25,213 bases of DNA from Seison nebaliae (taxonomy: Eukaryota > Rotifera > Pararotatoria > Seisonacea > Seisonidae). The stretch covers positions 1-25,213 of the forward strand of contig JALJEE010001160.1 of assembly GCA_023231475.1 (NCBI GenBank), in the 5' to 3' direction. The position numbers and the translations under genes were made by a program. Under the pieces are notes generated by a model that saw only the letters and a program-made list of their open reading frames with translations, ran no database searches and was not told the origin of the DNA. Positions 1 through 10,627 of the stretch are shown here, in pieces; position 1 is the stretch's first letter, and each line of letters opens with the position of its first letter.

Positions 1-117
1 GCTTCATCGCTACCAATCGACCTAGTATCTCTTGCGGAGTTACACCGCTTGATCGATATTGGGGATGATAAAAAATTTTTTTGTCTTTTTTCTTCTTTAT
101 CCCGGCGGGAATTTTAA
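1..117 (+). CDS. 3' end of an unidentified coding region (partial, begins outside the window)
   Basis: Frame 1 is open from the first base to TAA at 115-117 and ends in the peptide LSRREF. Nothing in it matches a family I can name. It is called coding because a second copy lies on the opposite strand at 22366-22244. The two align without gaps over 34 codons, with 20 identical residues. Ten of those 20 residues use different codons, and every one of those differences is at the third base. That pattern is expected of a protein frame under selection. Shared landmarks are IDI.DD, a double Phe, and the terminal LSRREF. The rest of the protein, its start and any introns lie upstream of the window. 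It could be a host gene end or part of a mobile element: a FLYWCH fragment starts 42 bases downstream on the same strand. Confidence 0.5.
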   Translation, partial: ASSLPIDLVSLAELHRLIDIGDDKKFFCLFSSLSRREF

Positions 118-118
118 C

Positions 119-142
119 AATAAATAATAATAATAATAATAC
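119..142. repeat. (AAT)n simple repeat
   Basis: A short AAT microsatellite lies between the stop at 117 and the FLYWCH reading frame at 160. It includes an AATAAA-like string that could act as a poly(A) signal for the upstream frame, but this is a weak inference in AT-rich DNA. Confidence 0.6.
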
Positions 143-159
143 TTTAATTTCATAACATA

Positions 160-602
160 ATGTCTCAAATTGAATGGGTTGAGAAAGTAAAAGTAAATAA
201 CTTATTGTATCATGACGACTATCTTTTTGGTTTTGAAAATTGTCATAATAAAAACGTAAAGAATGTGCGGATGGAGTGTGTGAATCGAAGAAAAGGATGT
301 AATGCGAAGGTATTGTTAAGTAACGATTTAGGTAAAATAAATGCCAAGAAAGGCCGACATAAAAAGGAATGCAAGAAAGTATTAGATTTGAGAGTCTTAA
401 CTTATATGAGAGGACGAAAAGATTAGTTGCCGAGAAAGGGTATGGAGTGTCGGAAGCAATCACCGAAGCGGCTCAACACTGTTCAAAGGAAGTATGTGCG
501 CAGTTACCTGACGTGAAGATGATGAAGCGGACGTTGCGAACGTACAAGCCAGTGAAGAAGATCCGGGTCGCGAATGATCAAGAAGCAGTTTACAATAATT
601 AA
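160..602 (+). pseudogene. FLYWCH zinc-finger / MULE-type transposase N-terminal fragment, frame-broken
   Basis: The frame from ATG 160 encodes 88 residues resembling a FLYWCH zinc finger. An aromatic YLFGF segment at residues 21-25 is followed by C40, C47, H67 and C71, with RRKGCNAK around the second Cys. The canonical final His-x-His is not present; the finger reads more like C2HC. This frame ends at 426. The continuation seems to be in another frame, 369-602. There the segment ending near AQLPDVKMMKRTLRTYK resembles the 'polar spacer plus ..LP....LRR.(I/L)R..' region that follows FLYWCH in MULE transposases. So either a frameshift or a short intron lies near 370-410. No MULE catalytic domain is recognisable downstream before 1117. 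Most likely the decayed 5' piece of a MULE-like DNA transposon; a host FLYWCH gene is the alternative. Confidence 0.5.
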
Positions 603-1116
603 CATCAAAATCGCCCAAAATTACACAAGCAAAGAAGCATTTTCGTCGTCAACCCTATTAAGTAAATTGGAGAATTATCGGAAAGAAAATGGGATCCAAT
701 TTTGTAAAGAATTTAAATTGTGAAGATTTTTTGATAACTTTTTTCTATTTTTGTTTGTTGTCCTACATTTTTTTCTGTCAAATAAATTTTCCCTTTTTCT
801 CTTTATTATATATGTCCGTTTTTCAAAAAAATAAGGAAAATGTACTTAAGAGATTATGTCCAAGTTTTCAAAATTAACCGATTTCCTTAATTTTTTTTTA
901 AAATCCATGAGAAGGATGTACTAAGGTTATATAAAAAATTTCGAGAAGATTGAACTAATATAAGACCCATGTATTTGGGTACAAACTTATGCTGTTATGA
1001 AAAATTGATTTATTTAACAATAAAACTCTAAATTTTGAATCGATTTTTATAATGAAATGAAAAGTAAAAATAACTATGTTGTAGAGCTTTTCGTGCTCTT
1101 TCTAAATATATTAAAT
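603..1116. other. No gene seen
   Basis: AT-rich sequence with T runs around 740-790 and 889-900. A small inverted pair (AGAGC/GCTCT) sits near 1084-1101, just past the 3' end of the LINE reading frame, and may belong to the LINE 3' tail. I see no exon. Confidence 0.5.
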
Positions 1117-1773
1117 TCAACGTCGTAACTTTAATATTACTGACGGAAAATGAAGTTTTAAAAAAAAGTTGAAAGGATTCGACCGCTTTTCGCTCCATCC
1201 GCATTGTGTCCTACACTCCAAATTAAATAGAAAATAAGATAACTCTTTCGAAGAGTTATTCATAATAAGATTCTTTCCGGAAGTCAATTCGTTCTTCAGA
1301 GTCTCAGGAATATAAGAATCAATAGAGAAGTTTGATATTAACTGAACAGAAACAGTATAATAAAAACAGAAAAACTTGATTGGAGAAAAAAGACTCTCAC
1401 ACATTTCATAATTCGGATCCGCGAGATCAGAATTTTGTACAGATATCTTTTTGGAGATATCTATAACAAGTAAGAGAAATGGCAAAGGTGTCAACTCCCA
1501 GAGACTGAACATAAATGCACGGTTAAAAGGCTTGTGCCATCCAAGCATCATCCTAACTGTCATATTGTATGTACGATCAAGACAATTTAGTGACTTTTGT
1601 GTACTGGATAATGAGACAGCAAGACCATAGAAGTCATAACAATCCGTCACGAATAATCTCAGTTTTAGTTTGATAGAGAAGTATTTATATTTATAGAAAA
1701 GCGAATTGAAGATAGAATACGCGTATTCTATCAAGTAAAGTTGAACTTTTATTTTTGGAGTCGATCTGACAAC
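1117..1773 (-). mobile_element. LINE (L2/CR1-like) fragment: C-terminal part of reverse transcriptase
   Basis: A single reading frame of about 218 codons is open on the minus strand from 1773 to the stop at 1117. It resembles the region just after the catalytic core of L2/CR1-group non-LTR reverse transcriptases. The order is: a basic VKLKLF-type strand (here IKLKLRLF), an aromatic ..Y..YG turn, then YN..(V/L)R..LG (here YNMTVRMMLGW), then a block in which these proteins have 'S..MF....(V/I)PTF..LLR' (here RAFMFSLWELTPLPFLL). The YADD catalytic motif and the endonuclease are absent, so the copy is 5'-truncated, as usual for LINEs. The frame contains no stop, which is notable for a fragment in such AT-rich DNA and suggests a fairly young insertion or an artefact of short length. 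It lies about 1.2 kb beyond the end of the RGS gene, on the same strand. Confidence 0.6.
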
Positions 1774-2944
1774 CTAAAGAAGACCTAAATTAGAAGAATT
1801 CGTTTTAAATTCTCCACTTTTTTAGTATAAGAAAAAGTTTTGTATGTTTATATAAAATGTTTATATATCTTTAAAAAAAATCAATTAAATCAATTTAAGA
1901 AATTTACATGAAAATTGTTTAAACAATTATTCAAGAGAAAAAGGAATCGAATACTGAAAAGGATATTGAGAATATCAAATCGGAAAAAAAGTTTCATAGA
2001 AAAAAAATTCAAATTATTCCAAAATCGATAAAAGATAAGTTCAGCGTAGATTATAAAAAGATCCGAAAAAAGTTTCCTGTAGAAATCGTGTGTCCTTCAC
2101 GATGATGTGTTGGGAATGGCGATAGAAGTAGGAATGGGTAAAATTAATAAGTCGATGGCACGAACTTCATTTTTCATTTGAATCGGTTGACAATCGATAC
2201 TGTTAGTTCGGATGCAAAATAATTCTGATGGAATGAAGGAAAGAAATTTAATGAACTTTACCTAAAAGAAAACGAAGAAAGAGTAAATATTGGATAAAGA
2301 GAAAGATTCACATCAAAATAATTTGTCTAGATTCATCAAATTGAGAATCAATTAGTTTCTCCCTAAATCTTGGTTGAACAGTTAGTTAATGGAAGTTCAT
2401 CATAATAATTATTTGAAAAAGTATTTGGAAAAGTTTTGTTGAAATTGATTCGATTTTAATAGTAGAAATGTTTTAATTACAAATTTATACTGCTTTACGG
2501 GTATTTATTCTTAATTATTTGAGAAATTGGAATTGTTGAATAATTGTCAGAAAGTTTCCTTTCGAAAAATGTGTCAAAGATGTTGAACATTTGAAATGAG
2601 ATATTGTGCATTTGTAGTTGGGAGAAATTTAACGTCCTTCAACGCGCTTCATTGGAGAAAGGGATTGATGAGATCATAATGATATGTGAGATAAACTATA
2701 AATTATACAAGTCTTCCACACTTCACTGTTCTAATGTAAATCGATAGTGAATTTTATGATATCGATTTGAAAAATTCAGTTTACATTTTTACAAATTCGG
2801 AACGATTGCAAATTCTCCAACGACGTTACTATCGTTGAAAGGAATTGATGTTTTTTTTCTCTAGTGTCTGTTAATGTTATTCTTGGTACGGAATTGGAAA
2901 ATCATTGATTAATGGAAATTTGATGTGAATTGGTCAATTGAGAA
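1774..2944. other. Between LINE fragment and RGS gene; probably includes the RGS 3' UTR
   Basis: No confident gene. The part nearest 2945 is presumably 3' untranslated sequence of the RGS gene on the minus strand. It contains a small hairpin (CAACGA at 2818-2823 pairing with TCGTTG at 2832-2837). A Lys-rich plus-strand frame without stops runs 1923-2105, but I could not support it as an exon. Confidence 0.4.
2504..2509 (-). promoter_or_regulatory. Candidate AATAAA poly(A) signal for the RGS gene
   Basis: AATAAA on the minus strand lies about 435 bases after the RGS stop codon. In AT-rich DNA this hexamer is common by chance, so it is only a position-plausible candidate. Confidence 0.25.
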
Positions 2945-4796
2945 TCATGTCATAATGATATGAAGAGAATCTTGAACTAATTTCTTGTATAAAGAGGAAT
3001 TGAGGAATCGTGGATAAGAATCGCGATGCATTAATGTATAAATTTGGAGTTGCGCTTCGTCAAATGTTCGCTGTGTTGGATCAACCATATTATTGTTAAT
3101 GACTTCACGAACTCTCGAATCGAGACTCACCTGTAATGAGAGATAAAATGAAAATGAAATTAAAAATTTATTCAAATTCATTAACTTCTCGTGGTGAGAG
3201 AATAGAAATATAATTATCGTAAATGAGACGTGCCTTCTCTTCGATTGTCGATGTATTGATTTCTCGTTTCAATTCATCGCAAGCTAACCAAAACAACATA
3301 TTCTCTTCACTGTATTCGGAACGAAGATATTCTCGGAAATAATGACGTCCGGCTAAATTGGAGAATGAGAGTGAGTGAACAAAATTAACGTGAATGAATC
3401 TGAAAGAACCTGCATTTTGCATAATGTTGTCGAATGAATCACCCCATGAACGTATTTGGTCAGGTGTCGGTCTAGAAGGAGAAGGAGATTTAATGTTAAG
3501 ATCGGTTGGAAAATTTGAAAAATTATGAACTGTTCAAATACTTTCTCATCGGAGATTGATTGTTTTTGAGTTAAACAACCACCTTGATTCTTTCGTTTGA
3601 AGATTAAACTATAAGAAAAATTATTGAAAATTGTCAGGAAGTTGTGATGTGAGTCTACTAACCAACTGAATGACCAACAACAACACCAACACAAACAACA
3701 CGGAACAGTTTTAGTTTGAGTATCTGACAATTTACTCTCGTCACCGTTCAATGAGAGTAATGCACATTCAGTTGAATTCTTCTTCTTGTCGACGGAACTC
3801 TCACACATGAAGTTTGTCGTTACAACAGTTTGTACACCGGAAGGCGAACTACCATTATAAACACGATGACGGTGCGAATTGTGATAAGATGAATGAAGTT
3901 CTTTAGATGTCGACGTTGAACTACGTTTTGCTATATAACGACTATTGCGCTCAGCTGCTTTAAATGACGTTTGCCGTTTAGTTTGACGTTTATGTATCGT
4001 CTCATTCGTCTTATCTGATGATGATGTAATTTTTTGTAGATCGTTCGGAGTCTTCTTGTTTTTCAACTCTTCCTTGTTTGATTTGATTTCTTGATGATTT
4101 GCTTGTTGATGAGGTGTCAATGGTTCACTTTTCTTTTGACGTTCATTCGAATTGTTGAGTGGATGATTGTTGAGCAAAGGTTTGGACTTGTCATTCTCAT
4201 TCTTCTTCTTTCGATTGATATCGATCCCATCATTCTCACATTTAGTGAATGGTTGCTGGTTTTTCGTCAAACTCACATTTTGTTCATTTGATAATTTTTT
4301 ATGGGAATCGACTGCGTTCGATTTAGCTATCGATTTACTCTTAATTTCCGTTGTCGTCGATAATGGCACTACCACTGTCGTACCAGTCACTGGTGATGGA
4401 AATGATGATAATGGTTTTGCAGGGATTGGTAAAGGAGAGGAATGAGGAAGTGGAGGAAATGTTGAGGGAATTTTTGATGAGGATTGTTCGATCTTTTCAT
4501 TAGTTTGAACTGAGACTATTGGCGATGTTGATGACGATGATGATGTGCAGATGATGGTTGTTGATAATTGTGGCGTTAAATTGGAGAGATTCCTAATAAA
4601 TTCTTTATCGATCACTTCCTGATTATTGATCGATGATTTCAAGTCAACATAATGATCTTTAATCTCATCACAATTATATATGTGATGATGGTGATGATGA
4701 TGGTGATGATAACATAAACAATTATCTTCATTCTCTTCCACTTTCATATCGATATTCGTCTCATTCTCATTTTCGTTCGTATTGACGCTATTGTTT

Positions 4797-4841
<45 letters not shown>

Positions 4842-7768
4842 CCGTTAGTTCGACAATTAACTCGTTTTTCATCTCCTTCGTCATTTGTCGTATTATTCTT
4901 ATTCTTTTGATCATCGACCACGTTGGCATTGGATGATGCACTATAAACAGATGTGGTGCACACATTTGAGAAGGGGAAATAATTATGATAATTCTCACTA
5001 TTGTCATATGTCGAATAATCTTTATTTCTACGTCGATCAGTGATTGAGATCAATTTCTCATGGTCATCGGGAATGTTATTAAACTTATTAAATTCTCTAT
5101 TCTTTTTAATGGAGAGTCGTCGTCGAAATGAATCATTCAATTCCATTCGTCTCATTTTATTTTCGTAACACTTATCAGATGAATGGAGTATTCGATTCAA
5201 TTCATAATTATAAACAAATGATGACGAGATGGATGACGAGGAGAAATCATCTTTTTCACAACAACAGAATATTGCTGCCGGTTGAATGTTATTGCCATTC
5301 TCATAAATATTATAAAGTTGATAATTGAAATGTTGGGGGAATTGTTCCAAGAATTTTGATGGAACACTCTTCTTATCTTCTTTCACTTTATGTAAATCTT
5401 TCAATTCGAAATTATTCTTCTCATTCAGTTCTTTTTCATTTTTTCTCATTTTATTATCGATCAACGAACATCGTTTATAATTCTTTATTTCACTCTCTTT
5501 CATCATCTTCACATCTTCATTACTCTTATTGTTATTTGTATTATTTGTATTATTTGTATTATTCGTATTATTATTGTTGTTGTTGTTGTTGTTTGTTTTA
5601 GAAGTAAGAGTATGATAATTATTTCTTGTTCGATTATTATTTCGATGATTATCTTCCTCTTCATCATCATCATCGGCATCGTGAGCATCTTCCAAATTGA
5701 CGAGATTCTTCTTATAATTCAAAATTTTCTTCTGAGTCTCATTTCGATTCTTTTGGATGGATGAAATGCCGAATGATTTCATCTTCTTCACATCGACGAG
5801 ATTTTGTTGAGAAGAATATTCGTCGATATCTGAATCGATATTTCCTTTATGATAAATAAGTGGAGGCAGATTGAAATCACATTCGAAATGTGTTACACGC
5901 TCATCCGTTTGGCAATATGATTCACATGCCGTCGTCTGTTTTGAATGGATATCTGATATGTCATTATTATCATCATCTTCATTCTCATCATTCTCATCGT
6001 CATCCTCATCATCCTCATTCTCCTTATTATTATCACTCTGATTATTGTTGTTGTTGTTATCATTGTTGTTGTTGTTATTCGTATTATTATTATTTTCATT
6101 ATTATCATTTTCGTTATTGTTATTAATGTTATTATTATCATCATCATCGTCATTATGATCAATATTGTCTTCTGTAAAATCATTCGAATGATTATTGTTG
6201 TTATTGTTGTCATTATTGTTACTATGCGTATTTTTCTTGTCAGTTGTAGATTGATTAGAAATTTTATTATGTTCTTGGTCTTCATTAAAATCTTCATTGA
6301 AACTTTCTTTTCTTTTTCTTCTTCTTCTTCTTCGATTATTGTCCTTCTTCTTATCATTCTCATCGACATCCACATCGAATCGATCAGAATTAACACTCAA
6401 ATTATTCCTCGACGTCGTCATCATGATGTATGGATCTTTCAAATTCTTCTTGATCATTTCATTTAGCAACTTACTCAGATAATTCTCGGTACATATTTCT
6501 ACAGGAAAATGGGATGAATTCGCACAATAACATTGATTTCTAATCGTTTCCAACAAACTTTTATTGACATCAACATTCTTCAACAATTCATCGAAATATT
6601 CGTCACAAGTCAATGTGGATGCCGCTTTATTTGAGAGCAGAAATTTACAATCGAAATCACTTAATAATTCTACAGGTAATTCATTTCTCTTTCTTCCACA
6701 ACTATTCAAATTACGTGACGAATATGTCTTCATCGTAACATTACTCGTTGTTGTGGTTATGGTGGTTGTCCTGCCACTATTCGTATAGATCGTCTTCGGT
6801 CGATTCTCATATTTAATAGAAGAATATACTAAATTAGTCGTCAATGGTGACGTTGTCATCCATAACATTCCTTCTGAACATTTTGATGAACCTTCTTTCT
6901 CATCTACCACACCATTTCCATCATTACCCGTCAAAATTTCTTTCAATTTAAAATTCACATTTTTCTCCGTCGAATCGATCGGTAAAGACGTCTCACCAAT
7001 AGATGACCGATAAGTTTTATATGTCTCACTGTTAAGGAGACGTGGCGAATTGATGAGTGTTACACCAGAAGTTAAAGTGATTGTTAAAGGAGCGACCAGA
7101 TGATATTTACATGAATCAGAATTCTTCAATATTTTCTTCTCATTCTTCTTCCTCTTCTGTTTCTTTCCATTCTCCTCTTTACATTCATTCTTCTCGTCAT
7201 CATCATCCTTAATTAAACGATCAACATTCTCATTATCATCTGTATCGTCACAACTATTATTATTACTACTATTACTACTACTACTACTACTATCATCATT
7301 GTTACCATCTAAATTTTCACCAGGATAATCATTATTTATATTGTTTTTATTCTTCTCCATATCATTCATCGAATGATCGTCATTCGAATGATTTTCATTC
7401 ACCTTCTTAATAATCTTCTCTTTATAATGTTGAGGATGATGATGATGATGATGATGTTGATTCTTCCCATTATTCTTTTTGTTAATATTCTTATGATTTG
7501 GTTGATGATGATGATGATGGTGGTGATGATGATGTTGAAGATGATGATGTTGACGCTTGTGTGAGAAATTGTTTTTCGGATTCGAATCATTCAATTGAAG
7601 TTTATGATGAGAATATTGGTTTTGACGGAGAATGAATTCATCATCGTCTTCATGACCAAGTAATATTCTTCCATTTGTTTCATAGAATTGGTTGACATAG
7701 TCGATATGAGATTCAATATTCGTATCGAGTAGGAATCGTTGTTTCATCTCTTTTCTCACGGTTTCCAT
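2945..7768 (-). CDS. RZ-type regulator of G-protein signalling (RGS17/19/20-like) with giant N-terminal extension, five exons
   Basis: GTPase-activating protein for Gi/Gz-type alpha subunits, expected at membranes. Exons on the minus strand: 7768-3663, 3608-3531, 3471-3410, 3352-3186 and 3130-2945. They join in frame into 1532 residues; human RGS17 has about 210. Diagnostic parts: the cysteine string CCLCWCCCWSFSC at 1357-1369, which in this subfamily is multiply palmitoylated; and an RGS box from about 1396 to 1525 containing EYSEEN, LFWLAC, ISILSPREVSLDSRV and LMHRDSYPRFLNS. N1433 matches the RGS4 Asn88 position. S1473 replaces the Asn128 position, as is typical of RZ proteins. Residues 1-1350 are low complexity: His runs near 75-116, Ser, Asp/Glu, a basic RRRRRRKRK near 478-488, Asn runs, and a Ser/Pro-rich stretch near 1100-1130. 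An in-frame TAA shortly before ATG 7768 supports this start. The second donor (CA|GTTCAT) is weak but is the only one that keeps frame. Confidence 0.9.
4799..4840 (-). repeat. Pure (AAC)14 trinucleotide tract coding for poly-Asn
   Basis: On the plus strand this is an uninterrupted (GTT)14; in the RGS reading frame it encodes Asn with a single codon, AAC. Purity suggests recent slippage, unlike the mixed AAC/AAT Asn runs elsewhere in the same exon. Confidence 0.85.
5531..5595 (-). repeat. 9-bp minisatellite plus (TTG)n inside RGS exon 1
   Basis: The plus strand shows TTATTTGTA repeated about three times, then a diverged copy, then a TTG run. In the RGS frame it encodes an Asn-Asn-Thr repeat leading into poly-Asn (on the protein, poly-Asn first). 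Confidence 0.75.
5940..6235 (-). repeat. Compound Asp/Asn/Glu codon-repeat block in RGS exon 1
   Basis: A compound trinucleotide stretch (ATC/ATT/GTT on the plus strand) coding for alternating runs of Asn, Asp and Glu. All six frames are poor in stops here because of the repeat, so overlapping open frames on either strand are shadows. Confidence 0.75.
7256..7293 (-). repeat. (ACT)/(ATT) trinucleotide tract coding for Ser and Asn
   Basis: On the minus strand AGT and AAT codons give a Ser-rich run with Asn interruptions, about residues 159-171 of the RGS protein. Confidence 0.7.
7436..7553 (-). repeat. (CAT)n/(CAC)n tracts coding for poly-His
   Basis: Two GAT-type repeats on the plus strand (7436-7460 and 7503-7553) encode His runs of about 7 to 10 residues near the N terminus of the RGS protein. 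A third His run is encoded near 4681-4710. Such His runs are often linked to nuclear-speckle targeting or phase separation; here that is only an inference. Confidence 0.8.
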
Positions 7769-8256
7769 CGACCCACCACATTATACGTTCTTCCCTCGTC
7801 GCATTGAGCTGTTCATGAGAGAAATCTTTTCAAATCTATCCGCAAATGCAAATCAAATATGATTAAGTAAATCATGCCTCCTAAAAATTCGGAAGTTTTA
7901 AAGTTTCGGAATGTTGAGAAGAAGAAAAAAGATCAATAAATTTATCTGCTTACTTATTTCCTCTCCTATCATCATCACCCATTCAACCCTTCATCGTCTT
8001 CTTGTTGGTTGAATGAGAAGGATAAGAAAAGAATAAATCAATGGAAGCGATTATTCATCGTCTGTTTAGATTTGGAGTGAAAAGGATAATATGTTAATGA
8101 TTATTTAATAAAACTATAATTCGAGAGAGATGAATTATTAGCAAATTCCATTTTTCTAGTACTTACTTCTCATGTAATATTGTAATTTATTACATATTCC
8201 CCCTCGATGCACATCATACCCCACTGCTCATACACAACACTTCCATACACGATTGT

Positions 8257-8295
<39 letters not shown>

Positions 8296-10627
8296 AATAC
8301 ACAGACATACCCAAACATACACAGACATACACACATACACGCCCTGTAAGAGAATATCAACTCCACTTTACATAGTCAATTATTTTCATCAAGTCTTAGG
8401 CATCTCTTTATATATTGTTTATTGTACGTATCATATCTATCAATACTAGTCCAGCGCATACGCACCACTGCCATATAGCATACTTCCAATCAACCATCTC
8501 CATACGAATAAAGAATTAGACAAACGAAACATAAATCTTATGTCATATTCCGTCTATCGCATCGAAGTATATGACAAAAAAAAGTTTATCAGAATCATCA
8601 TCATGAATCATACAACGCACAATCTAATTGTACCATAATATTATATAAGAGAATAAAGATATGTAAATTGGTAGGAAGAAGAATATTCTCCATTGATATT
8701 TTTTATATAACTGATCGGATCAACACTCAGCTATGAGATATTGATATTAAAAGAATGGTAATCGTGAAACGTGAGAAAGAGGAGAAGAACAACAAAAATT
8801 AATTAGTTTTCCATTTCCAACTCACTCACAATCCACTCAAAGATAAACATATAACAAATTACGATAATAGTGAAAATGAGCAAGAAGACTGCAAGCATCA
8901 TCAAGCATTTGCCCCCATTCCAATTCCGTAGGATGATCAAAAGATCGCCGCATCCATCCCAATTCTACATACTGATGTGAATCATCATTGACATTTTATC
9001 TTTTAATATCTTCCTCTAAAATTAAATTGATATACAATACAATCATCTGAATGCGAACTGTTACATCAAGAACATACGGACCAAAATCTAACAATTATGT
9101 AACCATGATATAGTATCTCTCACACTGTCTTTCTAATTGAAAAATAACAAATTCATTATTTTTCATTTCCTTCACTCCTTCAATTTCTTTCCACCTTCCC
9201 CTCCCTCCAAACCTCCACAAACTCCTCACACGTTTCAAACACACGAAATTGTTCAGACAAACATCTTTCCATTCGACTCGATTACCTTACCCAATCTTTA
9301 TAATCTCAAGACGATAATTGAGAACTTCATTAGCATTTAGTTAGGAGCGTTCTTCTTCTAATCTAAGAGGAATATGTTGCAATTCACCCCAATTCATAGC
9401 GATTATTCAGATGAATGTACCTCATTCTCTACCCAATCCACCTAAATCCTACGACTCAATTCATTTTGACTTTTTAATTACGGAAATCATTCGGAAACCC
9501 AATCAAATACTGTCAGACATTCAGATCACTGAATAACGAATGAAGTAATTTTGAACTGAAGACAATTGAATGAAACGTATTTCCCTCAACAATTCCAATC
9601 TCCAACAACTTCTTCTGACATAATTTGAAAATTAAAATGACTTAATTTCTGACTTCTCCATTCAGACCTTTCTAAATTGAAGAAGAGAAATAGAAAATTA
9701 TAAAAAATTCAAATCAAATTTCTATTTGAGATAATAAAAGAAAAACAGGTCGTTGTGTAGATGGTAAAGATAATTGGTTAATCGTTTTTACTGGTTCATA
9801 CGAAGATGTGCACCTTCCGAGCATTAAGTGAAATCAATGAAACAAATGGTTGGATTAATATAGATAAGCGACTGCTAATATAGCGCCTCCTACATCTTTT
9901 CTTTTTCCTCCTACAATTTCAATTTCCATTTCCGAACGACTTTTAAGTTTTTTCAACCTATAAATTATGGTTAGATGATTGACTTATAAAGACTTTGTAT
10001 AAAACCATACACATTACAGAGTATGACCTAAAAATTGTTCGACATAATTTAACACCTAACTAACCCAATTCTCAAACCTAAATAATTCATGAAAAGTAAG
10101 GAAAAAATTATGAATCCAATTTTCCGTTGAATTGGTAAGCGCTTTCGATAAAGATCAAAATTTATATCAGAACATTTTTTCAGTACATTCTTATTACTTT
10201 CCCAATGCACATTTCACAAGTTTACATAACATTACATTGTTATTTCCATTTCAATGATCCATTTCAATGTATCATTTCCCTTACAGTTAGAACAATTGTA
10301 GAATGGAAGAATGTTATCACATCTTTACAGATCTTTACACTTCCTACACATTTAATGCTCTAACAATTTCATTTTTCTTCTTACCATAAACATAGTAGCG
10401 ATATTTTAACCGGCAATGAAGGGAGTTGTGGAGAATATCGACAAATAATATATGTTATCGATTTTCTTTCTGAGAAGATGCAAAATGGAAATTATATCGA
10501 TTGCCGTTAATCTTAGTTCATCCGATAATTTAAAGATAAAAGGAAAGTTAATCTTTTATATCCAGCATATCATTTCATAAACTACTTTTTCATTGAAATT
10601 CAGTCGAGACGTCTTGCCTGTTATTTG
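7769..10627. other. Upstream of the RGS gene; no gene seen
   Basis: Presumed 5' flank, and possibly 5' UTR exons, of the RGS gene. Apart from the CA repeat at 8258-8340 I find no long open frame with sensible splice signals on either strand, and no tRNA-like B box. Confidence 0.5.
8258..8340. repeat. (CA)17 microsatellite with degenerate CA-rich tail
   Basis: A pure CA run fills 8258-8292, followed by imperfect ACAGACATAC-type units to about 8340. On the minus strand it is (TG)n, about 500 bases upstream of the RGS start codon. Confidence 0.9.

Noticed and set aside
105-114. TCCCG.CGGGA palindrome shared by 104-115 and 22261-22275 as a regulatory site
   Set aside because: It is part of the aligned coding frames (Ser-Arg-Arg-Glu), so coding conservation explains it without a separate DNA motif.
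1923-2105. Plus-strand Lys/Glu/Ile-rich frame of 60 codons without a stop
   Set aside because: A-rich sequence avoids stops in the AAA/GAA frame by composition. No start, convincing splice site, domain or second copy supports it.
5893-6396. Minus-strand 167-residue Met/Ile/Thr/Arg-rich frame inside the RGS exon
   Set aside because: It is a shadow of the trinucleotide repeats in the RGS reading frame; so are the plus-strand frames at 4091-4445, 5356-5601, 5890-6466 and 7373-7564, and the minus-strand ones at 4744-5007 and 7399-7590.
8258-8340. Open frame through the CA repeat (8207-8449)
   Set aside because: His/Thr dipeptide coding is a by-product of the microsatellite.
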